Below, piece after piece: positions 33,794-44,697 of a stretch of DNA of 64,000 nt. Origin of the DNA: Rhizopus sp. PT2906. Lineage: Eukaryota > Mucoromycota > Mucoromycetes > Mucorales > Rhizopodaceae. Made by a program: the position numbers and the translations under genes. Where the stretch lies: positions 1 through 64,000 of the forward strand of contig JAMYHX010000081.1 in assembly GCA_025529335.1 (NCBI GenBank), read 5' to 3'. The stretch's first letter is position 1; every line of letters begins with the position of its first letter. The notes beneath the pieces were generated by a model. It had not been told where the DNA came from and searched no databases. It saw nothing but the letters and a program-made list of their open reading frames with translations.

Positions 33794-34256
33794 ATGATAA
33801 AACGACGACTGTACTTTTTAAAAAAGAATGTATTATTTATGAAGCTAGTTGTCGTATCTTCCAAAAATGAAGTTATCATATTGATTCTTTACATAATTGA
33901 GCTCAGAGGAAAATCTGAACAAGCCAGAGATGCTTTAGCTTTCAATAATAAAAGCATAAGGAATCTTTCTACTGTAACGGCTGTATATGCATACCCTTTG
34001 TGCCATGAATACTACGAGATCAAAGGTGATTACAAGAAGCATGTCATGATGTAAGATTTGTCAAAGCATAATGTAATTAATTGTTTAAACTAGTTCTATA
34101 AACAATGTAACCAGCGGATCCAATCCTGCTGGTGAAACTGACCGAATGGTTGACAGCGCTGATATATTGCGCAAACATCACAAATACCGTGACGAACTTA
34201 AGCACGGCAGTTTTTCCAACATATACCACTCTTCAGGGCATACTCTGGTATATTAA
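33794..34256 (+). CDS. Orphan spliced ORF, 139 codons
   Basis: Unrecognised. An ATG at 33794 opens a frame to 34050, where CAT GTC ATG AT is followed by a canonical GTAAGA donor. The acceptor TAAACTAG ends at 34093, and the frame continues cleanly to a TAA at 34254-34256. The joined reading is 139 codons, with an intron of 43 bases, slightly short for this window. The first 40 residues are hydrophobic and basic. The rest contains RGKSEQARDALAFNN, YAYPLCHEYYEIKGDY and SGSNPAGETDRMVD, with no known domain. It could be a lineage-specific gene or an old transposon scrap. Confidence 0.4.
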
Positions 34257-34752
34257 TTGTACCATAAAATGTAGATCAAATGAAACCACCAAATGAAGAG
34301 GTTTCCTGTATCTATAAAGCACAAAAGATCAATATTGACAACTTTTTCAAACAAAGTCTATTCATCAAAATCGATAACAGCCGCTTACAGAAACTTGCAG
34401 AAATATATAAATATATAAAATAGGCAATGGTGAGAGCCAATTTGAGCTTTGCTTTGCTCAACGACAACACCAACGAAATATATATGCCAGGCAATGCAGA
34501 ATAAAGATCTATGTCAAGGGGCTTATCAAAATTGTGAAAGAGTTGATAATTTGTGTCTGTAACAAAAGGTATTCTGACTAAATAAAGGAAATATTGGTAA
34601 CACAGCCAGAGTCTCATCTTACTCCCCAATTATCTGAAATAGCCGCACGAATTACCTTTAAAGTCAATTCATCATGAACTTAAATAATCTAATAAACTTG
34701 AATTTCATTTTCAATAAACAAATATAAACAAACACCACTTATTTTTATATTA

Positions 34753-34790
<38 letters not shown>

Positions 34791-34884
34791 ATGAAAGAGG
34801 GGTAAAGTAAGGGTGTCTCTAAGAGGAGATTATATTCTTTCGTTTAATTTATTTTATTTTTTCCCTTTTTTTCATGTAAAAAGA
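34257..34884. other. Intergenic upstream of the TBC gene
   Basis: AT-rich, no recognised gene. It contains a 29-base poly(A) tract at 34757-34785 about 100 bases before the TBC start. The minus-strand open stretch 34312-34629 is hydrophobic and low in information, and I do not count it as a gene. Confidence 0.5.
34757..34785. repeat. Poly(A) tract, 29 bases
   Basis: An uninterrupted run of 29 A on the plus strand, 100 bases upstream of the TBC ATG. Confidence 0.95.
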
Positions 34885-36877
34885 ATGACATCCATTGAAT
34901 ATAAAAAGACGTTTGGAAATAGACAAAGATCCTCTTCATTTAATCATTCAGTAACAAATAAAAAGTATTCAACAAGAAGACCGAGTTATGATATCTTATC
35001 CACAAAGAAATCGATTCAATTTTTAAATATTGAACAGCCAACAGCTTATAGTGCCTCTTCTATTGATGAATCAAATTCAGATTTAGAAGAGGATGAGGAT
35101 GATGATACACAAAATATAACAGATTATTATTTGTATAGAGATGAAGAGGAAGGTAAGCTCAGATTCATAAAACAAGAAAGACATTGACAAAGAACAGTAG
35201 AGCATAAAAAGAAGAAAAATTATCATAGCAGTCATCATAACAACACTAATAGAAGCAATAATAAAAGTCATCACAGCAACATAAACAGCAACAGTAGTCA
35301 TAGCAATAACAATAGTAATAATAATAATAACAGCAGTAGTAGTAATAATAGTACTGGTGATAAATCAGCCAAATTATATGATGATGGATCATGCCATACT
35401 TATCCTCCAAAACCAAACAAGGAGAATGGCAAGAGGTACGAACATTCATATATAACATAACATTCATCATTGTCTTAATTAGTATCTTAGAGATAAATAC
35501 GGTTTCCTAAAAAGTTCGCAATGGATCACAGAAGAAGAATATGATGAGTTTGAAAACTATTATGCACCCATCATGAAACGAAGATTAGTCAAATGGAAGC
35601 AACTATTACAAGAGCACCATCAACAGTGGCCACCCAGAAGCAATAAACGTAAGTCATCTCTCTATCTTTCATACTGTTCTGACTTTTTGAATTGCACAGT
35701 CAAACGGTACATACGAAAGGGTATTCCAGCCGAGTTAAGAGGACAGGTAAAACAATAAATTATTGAATGAAGCGCTGTGATTAAGATATCGTAGGCTTGG
35801 TTGCATTACAGTGGTGCAAAGACAAAGATGGAAGCCAACAAAGGACTCTACGACGAATTACTGCATATGGCTGATCAATTAGGCTCCAAAAACGAAAACT
35901 TGGAAATTATCGAACGTGATCTACATCGAACGTTTCCAGAAAATGATCAGTTCAAGAGTATTGCTGATTCGACTCCACCGATGATAGAAGCCTTAAAAAG
36001 GGTTCTGGTTGCCTTTTCAATCTATGCTCCATCCATCGGTTATTGTCAATCACTCAATTACATTGCTGGCATTTTGTTATTACTCATGACTGAAGAAGAA
36101 GCATTTTGGACATTTGTGACGCTCATTACAGACATTTTACCCCCTAATATATACGACGTGACCATGGAAGGTGCTAATATCGACCAAAACGTGCTGATGC
36201 ACCTAATCTCCGAAAGATACCCACTCTTGTGGAACAAGATGTCTCCTAATCAGTCCTTTTGGGAATGTGAGGCACAGCTTGAAGGTGGCATGCCAACTTG
36301 TTCATTGGTTACTAGCCATTGGTTCCTGACTTTGTTTATCAATATTTTGCCTATTGAATCTGTGCTGCGCGTGTGGGATTGTCTGTTTTAGTAAGCATTT
36401 AGTAAAAGCTGTGTATGCAATACTGACAATCATGTCTATAGTGATGGTCAAAAGGTTCTCTTTCGTGTTGCCTTGGGTATATTCAAATTGAATGAAAATG
36501 CAATTCTTGCAGTCAATGATCCGCTAGAAGTATTTCAAGTGATTCAGGTAAAATTAAGAATGTACTTGTTTATGTGATATTCAAATGTTATGGTATACTA
36601 GAATATGCCAAAGCGAATGATCGATTGCCATCGACTGATTGACAGTACATATCAACAATATGCTGCGACAACAAGACTTAATGATCAAGAGATAACAGAT
36701 CGAAGAGAACTGTTTAAGAAACGTAGAGATGAACGACGTCGAAACATACCTGTTCAGCATGGAAGTAGTCGAAAATTACTAAAACGAAGTACTGTGCGTG
36801 GAGCTCTCATTCACCGTGCAAAAGAAGCTCGATGGTATGTCGAAAGAGCTAAAAGTGTTCAGAAAAATAAAACTTGA
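34885..36877 (+). CDS. TBC-domain Rab GTPase-activating protein
   Basis: This is a RabGAP that stimulates GTP hydrolysis on Rab proteins in membrane traffic. I infer seven exons (34885-35152, 35201-35435, 35491-35648, 35700-35746, 35795-36390, 36442-36547 and 36602-36877), giving 561 codons. The first 230 residues are low-complexity, with an acidic stretch and a long His/Asn/Ser run (about 100-145). The TBC domain begins RKGIPAELRGQAW. It keeps the arginine finger in IIERDLHRTFPEN and the glutamine finger in GYCQSLNYIAGI, so it should be active. NIDQNVLMHL and the basic tail resemble the fungal Gyp3/Msb3 type, but the target Rab cannot be named. An in-frame ATG at 34813 would add 24 residues; I prefer 34885. 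Confidence 0.87.
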
Positions 36878-36953
36878 GAAAGCTGCGGTCATTTTGAAAC
36901 TGCGCAAAAAATTCCATGGCCTTCCACCATGACTACGGCACTTTTGATTTGTG

Positions 36954-36960
36954 TATAAAA
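36954..36960 (+). promoter_or_regulatory. TATA box of MBF1
   Basis: TATAAAA lies about 90 bases before the MBF1 ATG, followed by a long C/T-rich leader. Confidence 0.5.
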
Positions 36961-37047
36961 AGTCCAGCTTTGCTGTCTTTTTTACTTCTTTTTTTTTTTT
37001 TTCTTTTTCTATTTTTTCACTTTTTCTGTGTAAATAATATTCATATC

Positions 37048-37600
37048 ATGTCTGGTAAAGTATTCTTCTTATGTACTAGGATTCTTTATTAACGTATAAG
37101 CAAAGATTGGGATTCAGTTACTGTCATTCGTAAGCGCAACCCTGACAAGGCCAAGGTTGTTCGTTCAGATTCTGAAATTAACGCAGCCAGAAGAGTAAGT
37201 AATATAATTTATTACCAAGGGGGGTGACAAAGGATTAATGATGGAATCATAGGCTGGTGCTGCTATTGTCACAGACAAGAAGTCTACTGTGACCAACTCA
37301 AGCCATGCAAACACCGATCATCGTCGTATTGCCAAGATTGATCGTGAAAACGATGTTCCTCCTCCTCCCAAAGTTGATTTGTCTGTCGGTAAGGCTATCC
37401 AAAAGGGTCGTCAAGCAAAGAACATGACACAAAAGGACTTGGCTCAATTGATCAATGAAAAGCCTCAAGTTGTGAACGAATATGAAGCTGGTAAGGCCAT
37501 TCCTAACCAAAACATTTTGGGTAAGATGGAACGTGCCCTCGGTATCAAGTTGAGAGGAAAGAATATTGGTGAACCTTTGACATTTGGCAAGAAAAAGTAG
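37048..37600 (+). CDS. MBF1: Multiprotein bridging factor 1
   Basis: Mbf1 is a transcription coactivator that links TBP to bZIP factors such as Gcn4. In yeast it also guards against frameshifting on collided ribosomes. Three exons (37048-37054, 37106-37194 and 37253-37600) give 147 codons. The first exon is only 7 bases (M, S and one base). The N-terminal MBF1 domain reads DWDSVTVIRKRNPDKAKV. The C-terminal Cro-type helix-turn-helix contains KAIQKGRQAKNMTQKDLAQ, VVNEYEAGKAIPNQNILGKM and ERALGIKLRGKNIG. It is complete and of normal length. Confidence 0.96.
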
Positions 37601-39046
37601 AGATATAACTTGTATTTACAACCCACATAAACAACCACTATATACATACACACACACACATACACACACAATTTTGTATACACTAAAAAAATATTTATAA
37701 AAAATGATACTTGTTCTACGCTGGTAAACTTTTACATTGTACATTACTGAGTTTAAAGTGAATAGAAACATATTGATGAATAAAAATTGCATCATTCATC
37801 AACATATACATAAAGAAAGGAAGGGGGAATAAAGAGGAGAAAAGGATTACATAAGGAGGTTATGTGTGAAATAGGACTCTATAAATGACGCGTCCCATGT
37901 TTAAGTGAAAAAAAAGTCGCTCTATATCAAATTATTTTAATACGAAACTTATGTATATTATCGTCATTCCTGGTGTTGATTTCTTAAAGGTTTGCTTATG
38001 GCAATGGAAAAGTGTTGAGACTTGTCAAAACAAGTGCACGTTTGTACAACATTTATGATTGTAGGGTTTCAATTTAAATTAAGGTTCATATTGCAAAGTT
38101 AAACCTTCAGTCACTATTCTAGCGTCTACTCTTATCATTATTGTTGTCATTGATTTATTCTTATATGATACGACAGAGTTATTACAATCATTATATCACC
38201 AAACACGCCAAGAGCCCTAAATTGCTCTCTTGTTGTCAATCGACGATCTCTGTAGATTCAATTTTATGACTATCAGCGATGAAAGCGAAGCATAATAGAC
38301 ATATACCATTTTGGATGACTATCAATACCTTGTCTTCGTCATCCATTTTCTTTTCTCTTACAAAAAACGTACCATACAATATCTAACAATAAAAGATACC
38401 CTTTGAGGATGAAGACTGTCATCCAACATAGTCTCTCTCTCTCTCTCTCTCTCAGTCATCAAATTTCCAAACTTTATGGACAACAATCTGTATACTTTTG
38501 TTTAAACTAAACCACCTACTGGTTTAGCAGTGTTTCCTTGAATGGTTGCCTCGTCGTCATTAATAAACACCGTACCTTACGCACATGTCTATTTTTTTTA
38601 TCTTCAAGAGGGCTTCTTTATCTCTAGAATGTTTTATAGTGAGCTTGATCAGCTGGACATATACAGATATATCATACCTTTGTTGAATAAATAAACCTTT
38701 TTCGTCAAACACATAAATTGACATTGTCATTGCCTCGACCAAAAAAAAACCCGTCGTACAAACATGCACTACTGAGTTTCAAGTGAATTAAGCCTTGAAA
38801 GAGGTTGCATTACACATGACATAACACAACACTGTTAAAGATAAGTAATGAAGGGATGAGTCAAGGAAAAGAAAAAGCGCTGTCTATTATATGATAGAAT
38901 AGATTTAAGCAATGAAAAAAAAGAGAAAATATTAGAACAAAGAGGGAGTTGTACAAGTTGTAATTATAATGTGTGAATAATACTTGTAAAAAATCATTCA
39001 ACCTTATTTTTTTTTTTTCTTGTTTCTTTTTATTTTATATAAAAAA
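37601..39046. other. Intergenic, with (TC)11 repeat
   Basis: About 1.4 kb. CA/TA-rich DNA follows MBF1 (37645-37675) and a (TC)11 run lies at 38432-38453. The minus-strand ORF 38560-38769 (69 codons) has no recognisable motif. No gene is supported. Confidence 0.5.
38432..38453. repeat. (TC)11 dinucleotide repeat
   Basis: Eleven perfect TC units, intergenic. Confidence 0.95.
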
Positions 39047-40022
39047 ATGGAAGCATGTATTCTAGAACCAACATTTGCAGAAGTAGAATGGATAGACACT
39101 GATGAATCCGAAGATGAGGATTATTTACCCCCTATAGACAAAGAAGCTTCCTATTCTTCAAGTTTAGGAAGTACAAGCACAACTGACTTCTTTGATCAAC
39201 TAAAAGATGAAATCGAAATTAATCCATTCGAGAAAGTACGTCGAGTTATTGACTATGTAGTGGACAATGGTATAGAAAAAGTGGATTTAGGGTAAGTTAA
39301 AAAAAAAAAGCTTTTAAAAGACCATCACTCATTTAAGTAAAGACATATTGGTCTATCAGAGATACCGAGAGAAGTAGGAGAGTTGGAATATGTGACAGTA
39401 TTATGCAACGATACGGTGAAGACAGCTTCATTACAGCTTTATTTATACAGAAACCAACTTTCTTGCTTGAACTCACATCTATTTCGACTCAAGAACTTGA
39501 CTGTTCTCAGTTTACGAAATAATCAGTTACAGTCTATTCCACCTGATATTGCCTTACTCGAGAACTTGGTCGAACTCTCTTTGGGTAACAATCAGTTGGT
39601 AAGCAAATATGATAATAATATAAACAGCAGTGACTCATACATAAAATTAGAAATCATTACCTGCTGAACTATTACGTCTGCGCAAACTACGAACATTGTC
39701 TTTATTTCCAAATCCATACTTTGAGAACGATAACCAATCAAGACAACGTATAATGACCAAGGTACCTTCTCTCGTTGAAATATCAAGTAGACAAATCCAG
39801 AGTCAATCAATTCAACTATCAAATAGTATTATACCAACAGCGCTCATCCAACGCTTTCAAACCTTCTCAAAGGCTCATACCTGTGAACAATGTACAGTGC
39901 CTTTTCATGAACCAAGTGTACTCGATATGATATGGGTCTCCGTGTTAGGAAACCACAATGTTCCCTTCATTCATCGTTTCTGTTCTATTTCTTGTTCTCT
40001 TAATTTTACATGTGTCTTTTAA
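39047..40022 (+). CDS. Leucine-rich repeat protein with C-terminal Cys pair
   Basis: Three exons (39047-39291, 39343-39598 and 39651-40022) give 290 codons in frame. An acidic N-terminus (IDTDESEDEDYLPP) is followed by about four leucine-rich repeats (LSEIPREVGELEYV, LTVLSLRNNQLQSIPPDIAL, LVELSLGNNQLKSLPAELL). A C-terminal region has CEQC and then, about 30 residues on, HRFCSISC, which could bind zinc. The same layout (LRRs, then a short CxxC...C segment) is found in uncharacterised fungal LRR proteins. The function is unknown; the repeats suggest protein binding. Confidence 0.75.
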
Positions 40023-40299
40023 TACCCCCACTTTCTTACTCTCAACTGTACATGTTCCTTTTACTTGCATTGTGAATAAACATTTACTAATTAGCCAATC
40101 ATTGGACGGATGGATGAATCTCTTTTTTGTTCTATTTCTCTTCTCTTGTCGAACTGCGACTAGTCCGGCTATTTCAATGTCAGATGAGCCGCAGCAGCCA
40201 ATCAAAATCTATAAATAATGAATGATGACTTTGTTTTCAATATAATTTGACTTCCTACACCATAATTTTTTGTTCATTCTCTTTTTTTGATTATTTAAA

Positions 40300-40978
40300 A
40301 TGTAAGTAAAATTTGCCGGACACCGGACAACTCAAAACTAATTATTTTTTCTTTTTTTTTTTTTTTTTTAAAGGGTAAGCTTGGTCGTTCAAAAACGTTT
40401 AGCTGCTTCTGTCCTCAAGTGTGGACAACGTAAGATCTGGTTAGATCCCAATGAAGTCAATGAAATCTCCAATGCCAATTCTCGTAAGTCATTATATATA
40501 AAAAAATTGAATGAATTCAATCTAACATCTTTTAGGTGCCAATATTCGTAAACTTGTCAAGGATGGTTTGATCATCCGCAAGCCTCAAATTTCTCAATCT
40601 CGCTTCCGTGTCCTCGAGCGTGCTGCTGCCAAGCGTAATGGTCGCCACATGGGCTATGGTAAGAGAAAGGGTACTGCCGATGCCCGTATGTCCAGCCAAG
40701 TCATCTGGATGCGTCGTATGCGTGTCCTCCGTCGTCTTTTGGCCAAGTACAGAGAAGCCGGCAAGATCGACAAGCACTTGTATCACCAACTCTACCTCAA
40801 GTCTAAGGGTAACGGTTTCAAGAACAAGCGTGTCTTGATGGAACACATTCACAAGGCTAAGGCTGAAAAGGTCCGTGCAAAGACTCTCGCTGAACAAGCT
40901 GATGTCCTTCGTGCCAAGAACAAGGCTCTCCGTGAACGTCGTGCAAACAAGAAGAATGAAAAGGTTGAATCTCAATAA
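40300..40978 (+). CDS. RPL19: 60S ribosomal protein L19 (eL19)
   Basis: eL19 is a large-subunit protein that forms an intersubunit bridge. I infer three exons: 40300-40301, 40374-40483 and 40536-40978. The first holds only AT of the start codon, and the G comes from exon 2 after a 72-base intron (donor GTAAGT, acceptor TTTAAAG). The joined reading is 184 codons. It begins MVSLVVQKRLAASVLKCGQ, followed by RKIWLDPNEVNEI, KRNGRHMGYGKRKGTADARM and WMRRMRVLRRLLAKYREAGK. The long basic C-terminal helix is complete. Codon bias is strong, as in RPS3. Confidence 0.95.
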
Positions 40979-41194
40979 ACATCCTTCTTGTCCCTTCAGT
41001 TTTTTTTTTTTAATGCGCAGTTATTGTTCTAGCTGCGGTTCGATGAGTTGATGCTTTTGTTATCATGAGATCATGCAAATAGCCTCATTGGTAAATGTGA
41101 ATTTATAGAAATGATTGGTTACTATATATGTCCTCCTTTTATACTAGTAATCACCCAATCTTTTTTCCCTCTTCTTTTTCCTATACCTCCCCTC

Positions 41195-42462
41195 ATGAAG
41201 ACTTGGAGCTTATTTGCTTCAGCATTGAAACATCAAAGATTATTATTAAACCGCCCGCAGATTATTTTACCAAGATGTGATTATCCTCGTCCCCCTATTG
41301 TCCGTCGTGCCTATACAACAACAATCACTGTACCCTACTCGTCATTACCTGTCATCGATTTTTTTGCTAGCCCAAAGCCATGTGCATCATATACTCTTGC
41401 TCATGGTGCTTCAGGATTCGCAAAGAAGTATCATTACACAACACCCGATGCCAAAAAGAGAGATACATACTGTAGCATTCAAATCGGAGAAGATGCTTAT
41501 TTTAGACGATCTGATGCGTTGGGAGTAGCTGATGGAGTAGGTGGATGGTCGAGTGTGTCAAGTAAAGTGTTTAGCCATCATAAAGCTCTTTTTTACTCAT
41601 GTTGATAGATGCTAACCCGGCACTGTATTCGAGGAAATTAATGCATTATGCTTACTTGGAACTAGAAAAGTTTGACAACATTGAAGATCCTAGTTTCTAT
41701 CACTACAATGATGCCGATCCTATACGTATTTTACAAAAAAGTTATGATGAGAGCATGTTGGAAGCAGAAAAAGAGGTGCCACTCTCTCTTTTTTCTTTTT
41801 TTGATTGAATCTAACAATCACTTCTAGGGCATTCTGGGCTCATGCACAGCGTGTCTTGCCATTCTACGAAACTCGGAATTACGAATAGCCAATCTGGGTG
41901 ATTGCGGTATCAGTGTGATCCGTAATAATGAATACATATTTCAAAGTGAAGAGCAGCAACATGCCTTCAACTTCCCCTTTCAATTAGGCCCAACATCACC
42001 AGATCAACCAAAGGACGCACAGGTACGCTTTCCTTTTTTCGTACAGCTCTTCTTGCTTATACTACTTAGACCTTTACGGTCCGCATCGAAAAAGGAGATA
42101 TCATCGTCATGGGGTCCGATGGACTATTTGATAATTTATTCGATAGAGAAATTTTGTCCATCGTTCGGTCACATGTAGCAGCACATACCGTCCGTGGTCG
42201 ACTGCTGGCTATGGATCCTCAAAAGATTTCAGACGCACTTGCAAAACGTGCGAGAACTGTGAGTCGATCCAAGATGAATGTGGATAGTCCTTTTCAAGAG
42301 AGGGCAGTTCATGAAGGTATTTACTATCAGGTAAAGTAAGATCCATTTGTTGTTGTTGTTGTTGTATATCAACATGTAAACTCTTAGGGAGGAAAAGCAG
42401 ATGATATTAGCGTCTTGGTTGCAGTTGTCAAGGATTGCGAAGATACACCAGATAGAAGATAA
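41195..42462 (+). CDS. PTC7: Mitochondrial PP2C phosphatase (Ptc7/PPTC7-like)
   Basis: This is a PPM-family Ser/Thr phosphatase. In yeast and human the orthologue acts in mitochondria and supports coenzyme Q synthesis and mitophagy control. There are five exons (41195-41561, 41609-41775, 41828-42022, 42070-42330 and 42388-42462), giving 354 codons. The N-terminus (MKTWSLFASALKHQRLLLNR) is basic and amphipathic, as for matrix import. Metal-binding motifs are present: GVADGVGGWSSV, GSCTACLAIL, ANLGDCGISVIR, GDIIVMGSDGLFDNLFD and GGKADDISVLVAVV. The overall spacing fits PPTC7 rather than the larger PP2C enzymes. Confidence 0.9.
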
Positions 42463-42744
42463 ATTATATCAAAAAGTAATAAACAAACAAACAATAGCAA
42501 CTATTACTTTGGCATCCAATTCATCAAAAAAGTTATTGTTAATGTTTTTTTATGCTGTTGGCAATTTCAAATGTCTTTATTGCTTGACAAGGAGCAAAAA
42601 GATGAATTACAGAGCTCAACTTATTTTTAGTTTTAGCAGTATTCTCAGCCAAAGCTATCAGTGATGATATAACTTATAATGTTGTCAAGTTGCCATGAGC
42701 AATAACATAAATCACTCTAATATATACAAGGTCAATCATTAAAA

Positions 42745-42825
42745 TATGTGGGCGTCAACCTAAGACAACCACCATTTATGCATGAACAGTTGTATGTCGC
42801 ACTATCAAGAGTCTGGCATCTCAGT
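42745..42825 (+). pseudogene. Helitron/PIF1-type helicase C-terminal scrap
   Basis: The plus frame reads GVNLRQPPFMHEQLYVALSRV. This is the last conserved motif of PIF1-type helicases, including the Helitron helicase, where the usual form is GxxLxxPxFxHGQLYVALSRV. Nothing of the upstream helicase motifs is seen. It lies just before the Fanzor relic and in the same orientation, so it may be the end of a Helitron that carried, or was hit by, the Fanzor. A cellular Pif1 gene is unlikely because the rest is absent. Confidence 0.65.
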
Positions 42826-42857
42826 CCTTCTGCGAGAAAGCTCAAATACAACCAACA

Positions 42858-44697
42858 ATGTTGTCTATCCCGAATTACTACTCCCCTAATATGCCCACCT
42901 ATGCTACACATTATACCAAAAACCTTGCGAGTGGAATTAGCCAACGTCTTTCAGAAACATGTATTCAACTAGTAACTGCATATACAAACTGCATAGTCGA
43001 GGACTTTGAAGCAAGATTGCTTAAATACCTTTCCATTTTTTATATGAAATTTTCTACTAGTATATGTAAATAATTCGTGATTTATAGTCAATGACGTATC
43101 AAGACGTGAAGAAAATAGCTTATGACTATTATTATCAATCTGTATGCAAAGGAGAACCTAAATGGCCGCAAGGTGCTACTTTCACTCAAGAAACAAAAAC
43201 AGCAGTTTATGAAGTTTGCCTGCCATTGCAGCAGTTTATAACCACACAAGTAACACTAAAGGAACTTTCTGCATCTCCAAGTACTTTTTTGCCTTGTATC
43301 CTGTACATAATATCGAAATATGAAGCAGAGCATAAAGGCCATCATGTATATGATGTTAGGAGGCTGCCTCTGCCAAGGCTTTTTTCTGCATTGCTAAGCC
43401 CATCGTTGCACTGAAGATTTATCAACATCAGCGCAAATTCTCTATCTGCCTTTGTTAAAGAATCTTTATCGCGGGGCCATAACGATCAGCTAAAAATGTT
43501 CTACAGAGTTTTCAATTTCAAAAAACTACGAATCAATAGGTAAAACCTTGTCTTCAGATTGCTTACATGTACGATACTCAGTAACTTCTTTTTGTTTATT
43601 TGAATAGTATCGACGCTTTGCTTCCAAGTCAGAACAACAAGATCATGTTTGCAAATACTGTCAAGTCTGATGGATTTACAATTGATTTTGTATTCAACAA
43701 AAGATACCTCTTTAGCAGCAAACATTGATTTAGAGGTTGAAGATTTTGATTTGGAAGAAGTAAAGCAAATATACCAGTCCATATTTCTTGATCCTGGGAG
43801 AAAGAGTGTGTTCACTGCTGCAATTGGTTTAGATACAACCAACTATCAGATAAGGCGCTGCTCAACAGCAGAGTACTATCACATGACAGGCTCGACAAAG
43901 TACATTAAAAAGCAAGAAAGACTTAAGGCTGAAAAGGGCATAAAAGAAATTGAAAACAATATACCCTCTGCTAAAACAGCTGAATGTGCTACTTATCTCT
44001 CCTATATTGAATATATTCTTATCCATGTTGGCACATTATTCACATTTTATGATTATAAAACAGCAAAAGATCGTTTCCTCATGTATTAAGGCAGACAAAG
44101 AGCGGCAGAAGGAATGGTAAACTTGCTTGTACATGGAGGATTCAGATATAACAAGAAGAAAAGAAAGAGAAACAGGAAGAAAAAAAGAAGCAAGAAGAAG
44201 AAATTGACGGCAAGTTCAGAAGAAAAGAAACGAGTTGCCAAAAATAGGTTTGTAATCAATTTTAACTTTGACAATCAAGTCTTATCTAATTATTGTTTTA
44301 AAGAAGTCAAAAGTGGAAGCCCTCAAAGTCTCAAATGGAAAGAAAGAAGGTGCCTCTTGTTGTCTTTGGTACAGGAATGTTTGGCAAAGACTCGATGAAG
44401 CTGAAGGGAAGCAGGTGTGGTGTTGCTGGCGTTTTTTGGCGGGCGCTGAAAAGAAAAGAAGCAGCTGGAAATCTCATCGCTGTTACAATTGACGAATACA
44501 AAACTTCCAAAGTTTGCAATACTTGTAACAACGATTCTCTTGCAAGAATGTCTGGATTGAAAGGCTGTAGTGTCCTGGTTTGTAACACCTGCAAGACATT
44601 ATGGCAACGATATACCAACGCTTGCAAGAATATGCTGTCTATTTCTCTTTCAATTTGGGATGGAAGAGGTCGACATTCTAAGTATAGAAGAAATTAA
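42858..44697 (+). pseudogene. Decayed Fanzor (eukaryotic TnpB-type nuclease)
   Basis: Fanzors are eukaryotic relatives of TnpB, the RNA-guided nuclease ancestral to Cas12. The relic reads in pieces: a helical N-terminal region (42858-43072 and 43091-43414), the RuvC-I strand with its Asp (IFLDPGRKSVFTAAIG, about 43780), and a middle helix (GRQRAAEGMVNLLVHGG). The C-terminal part has KGSRCGVAGVFWRALKRK, then the RuvC-II Glu in IDEYKTSKVC. A four-Cys zinc ribbon (CNTC...CNTC) follows, then the RuvC-III position WQRYTNACKNML. An Asp is expected after the Arg there; Tyr is present. An in-frame TAA interrupts the frame at about 44087-44089, and several frameshifts separate the pieces. It is therefore inactive in more than one way. 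No ATG-to-stop protein exists. Confidence 0.8.

Noticed and set aside
40532..40975. 147-codon open frame opposite RPL19
   Set aside because: Antisense shadow of a biased coding sequence; the RPL19 identity is certain.
42401..42664. 87-codon plus-strand frame overlapping the end of the PP2C gene
   Set aside because: Its beginning is the PP2C last exon in another frame, and the rest is 3' flank.
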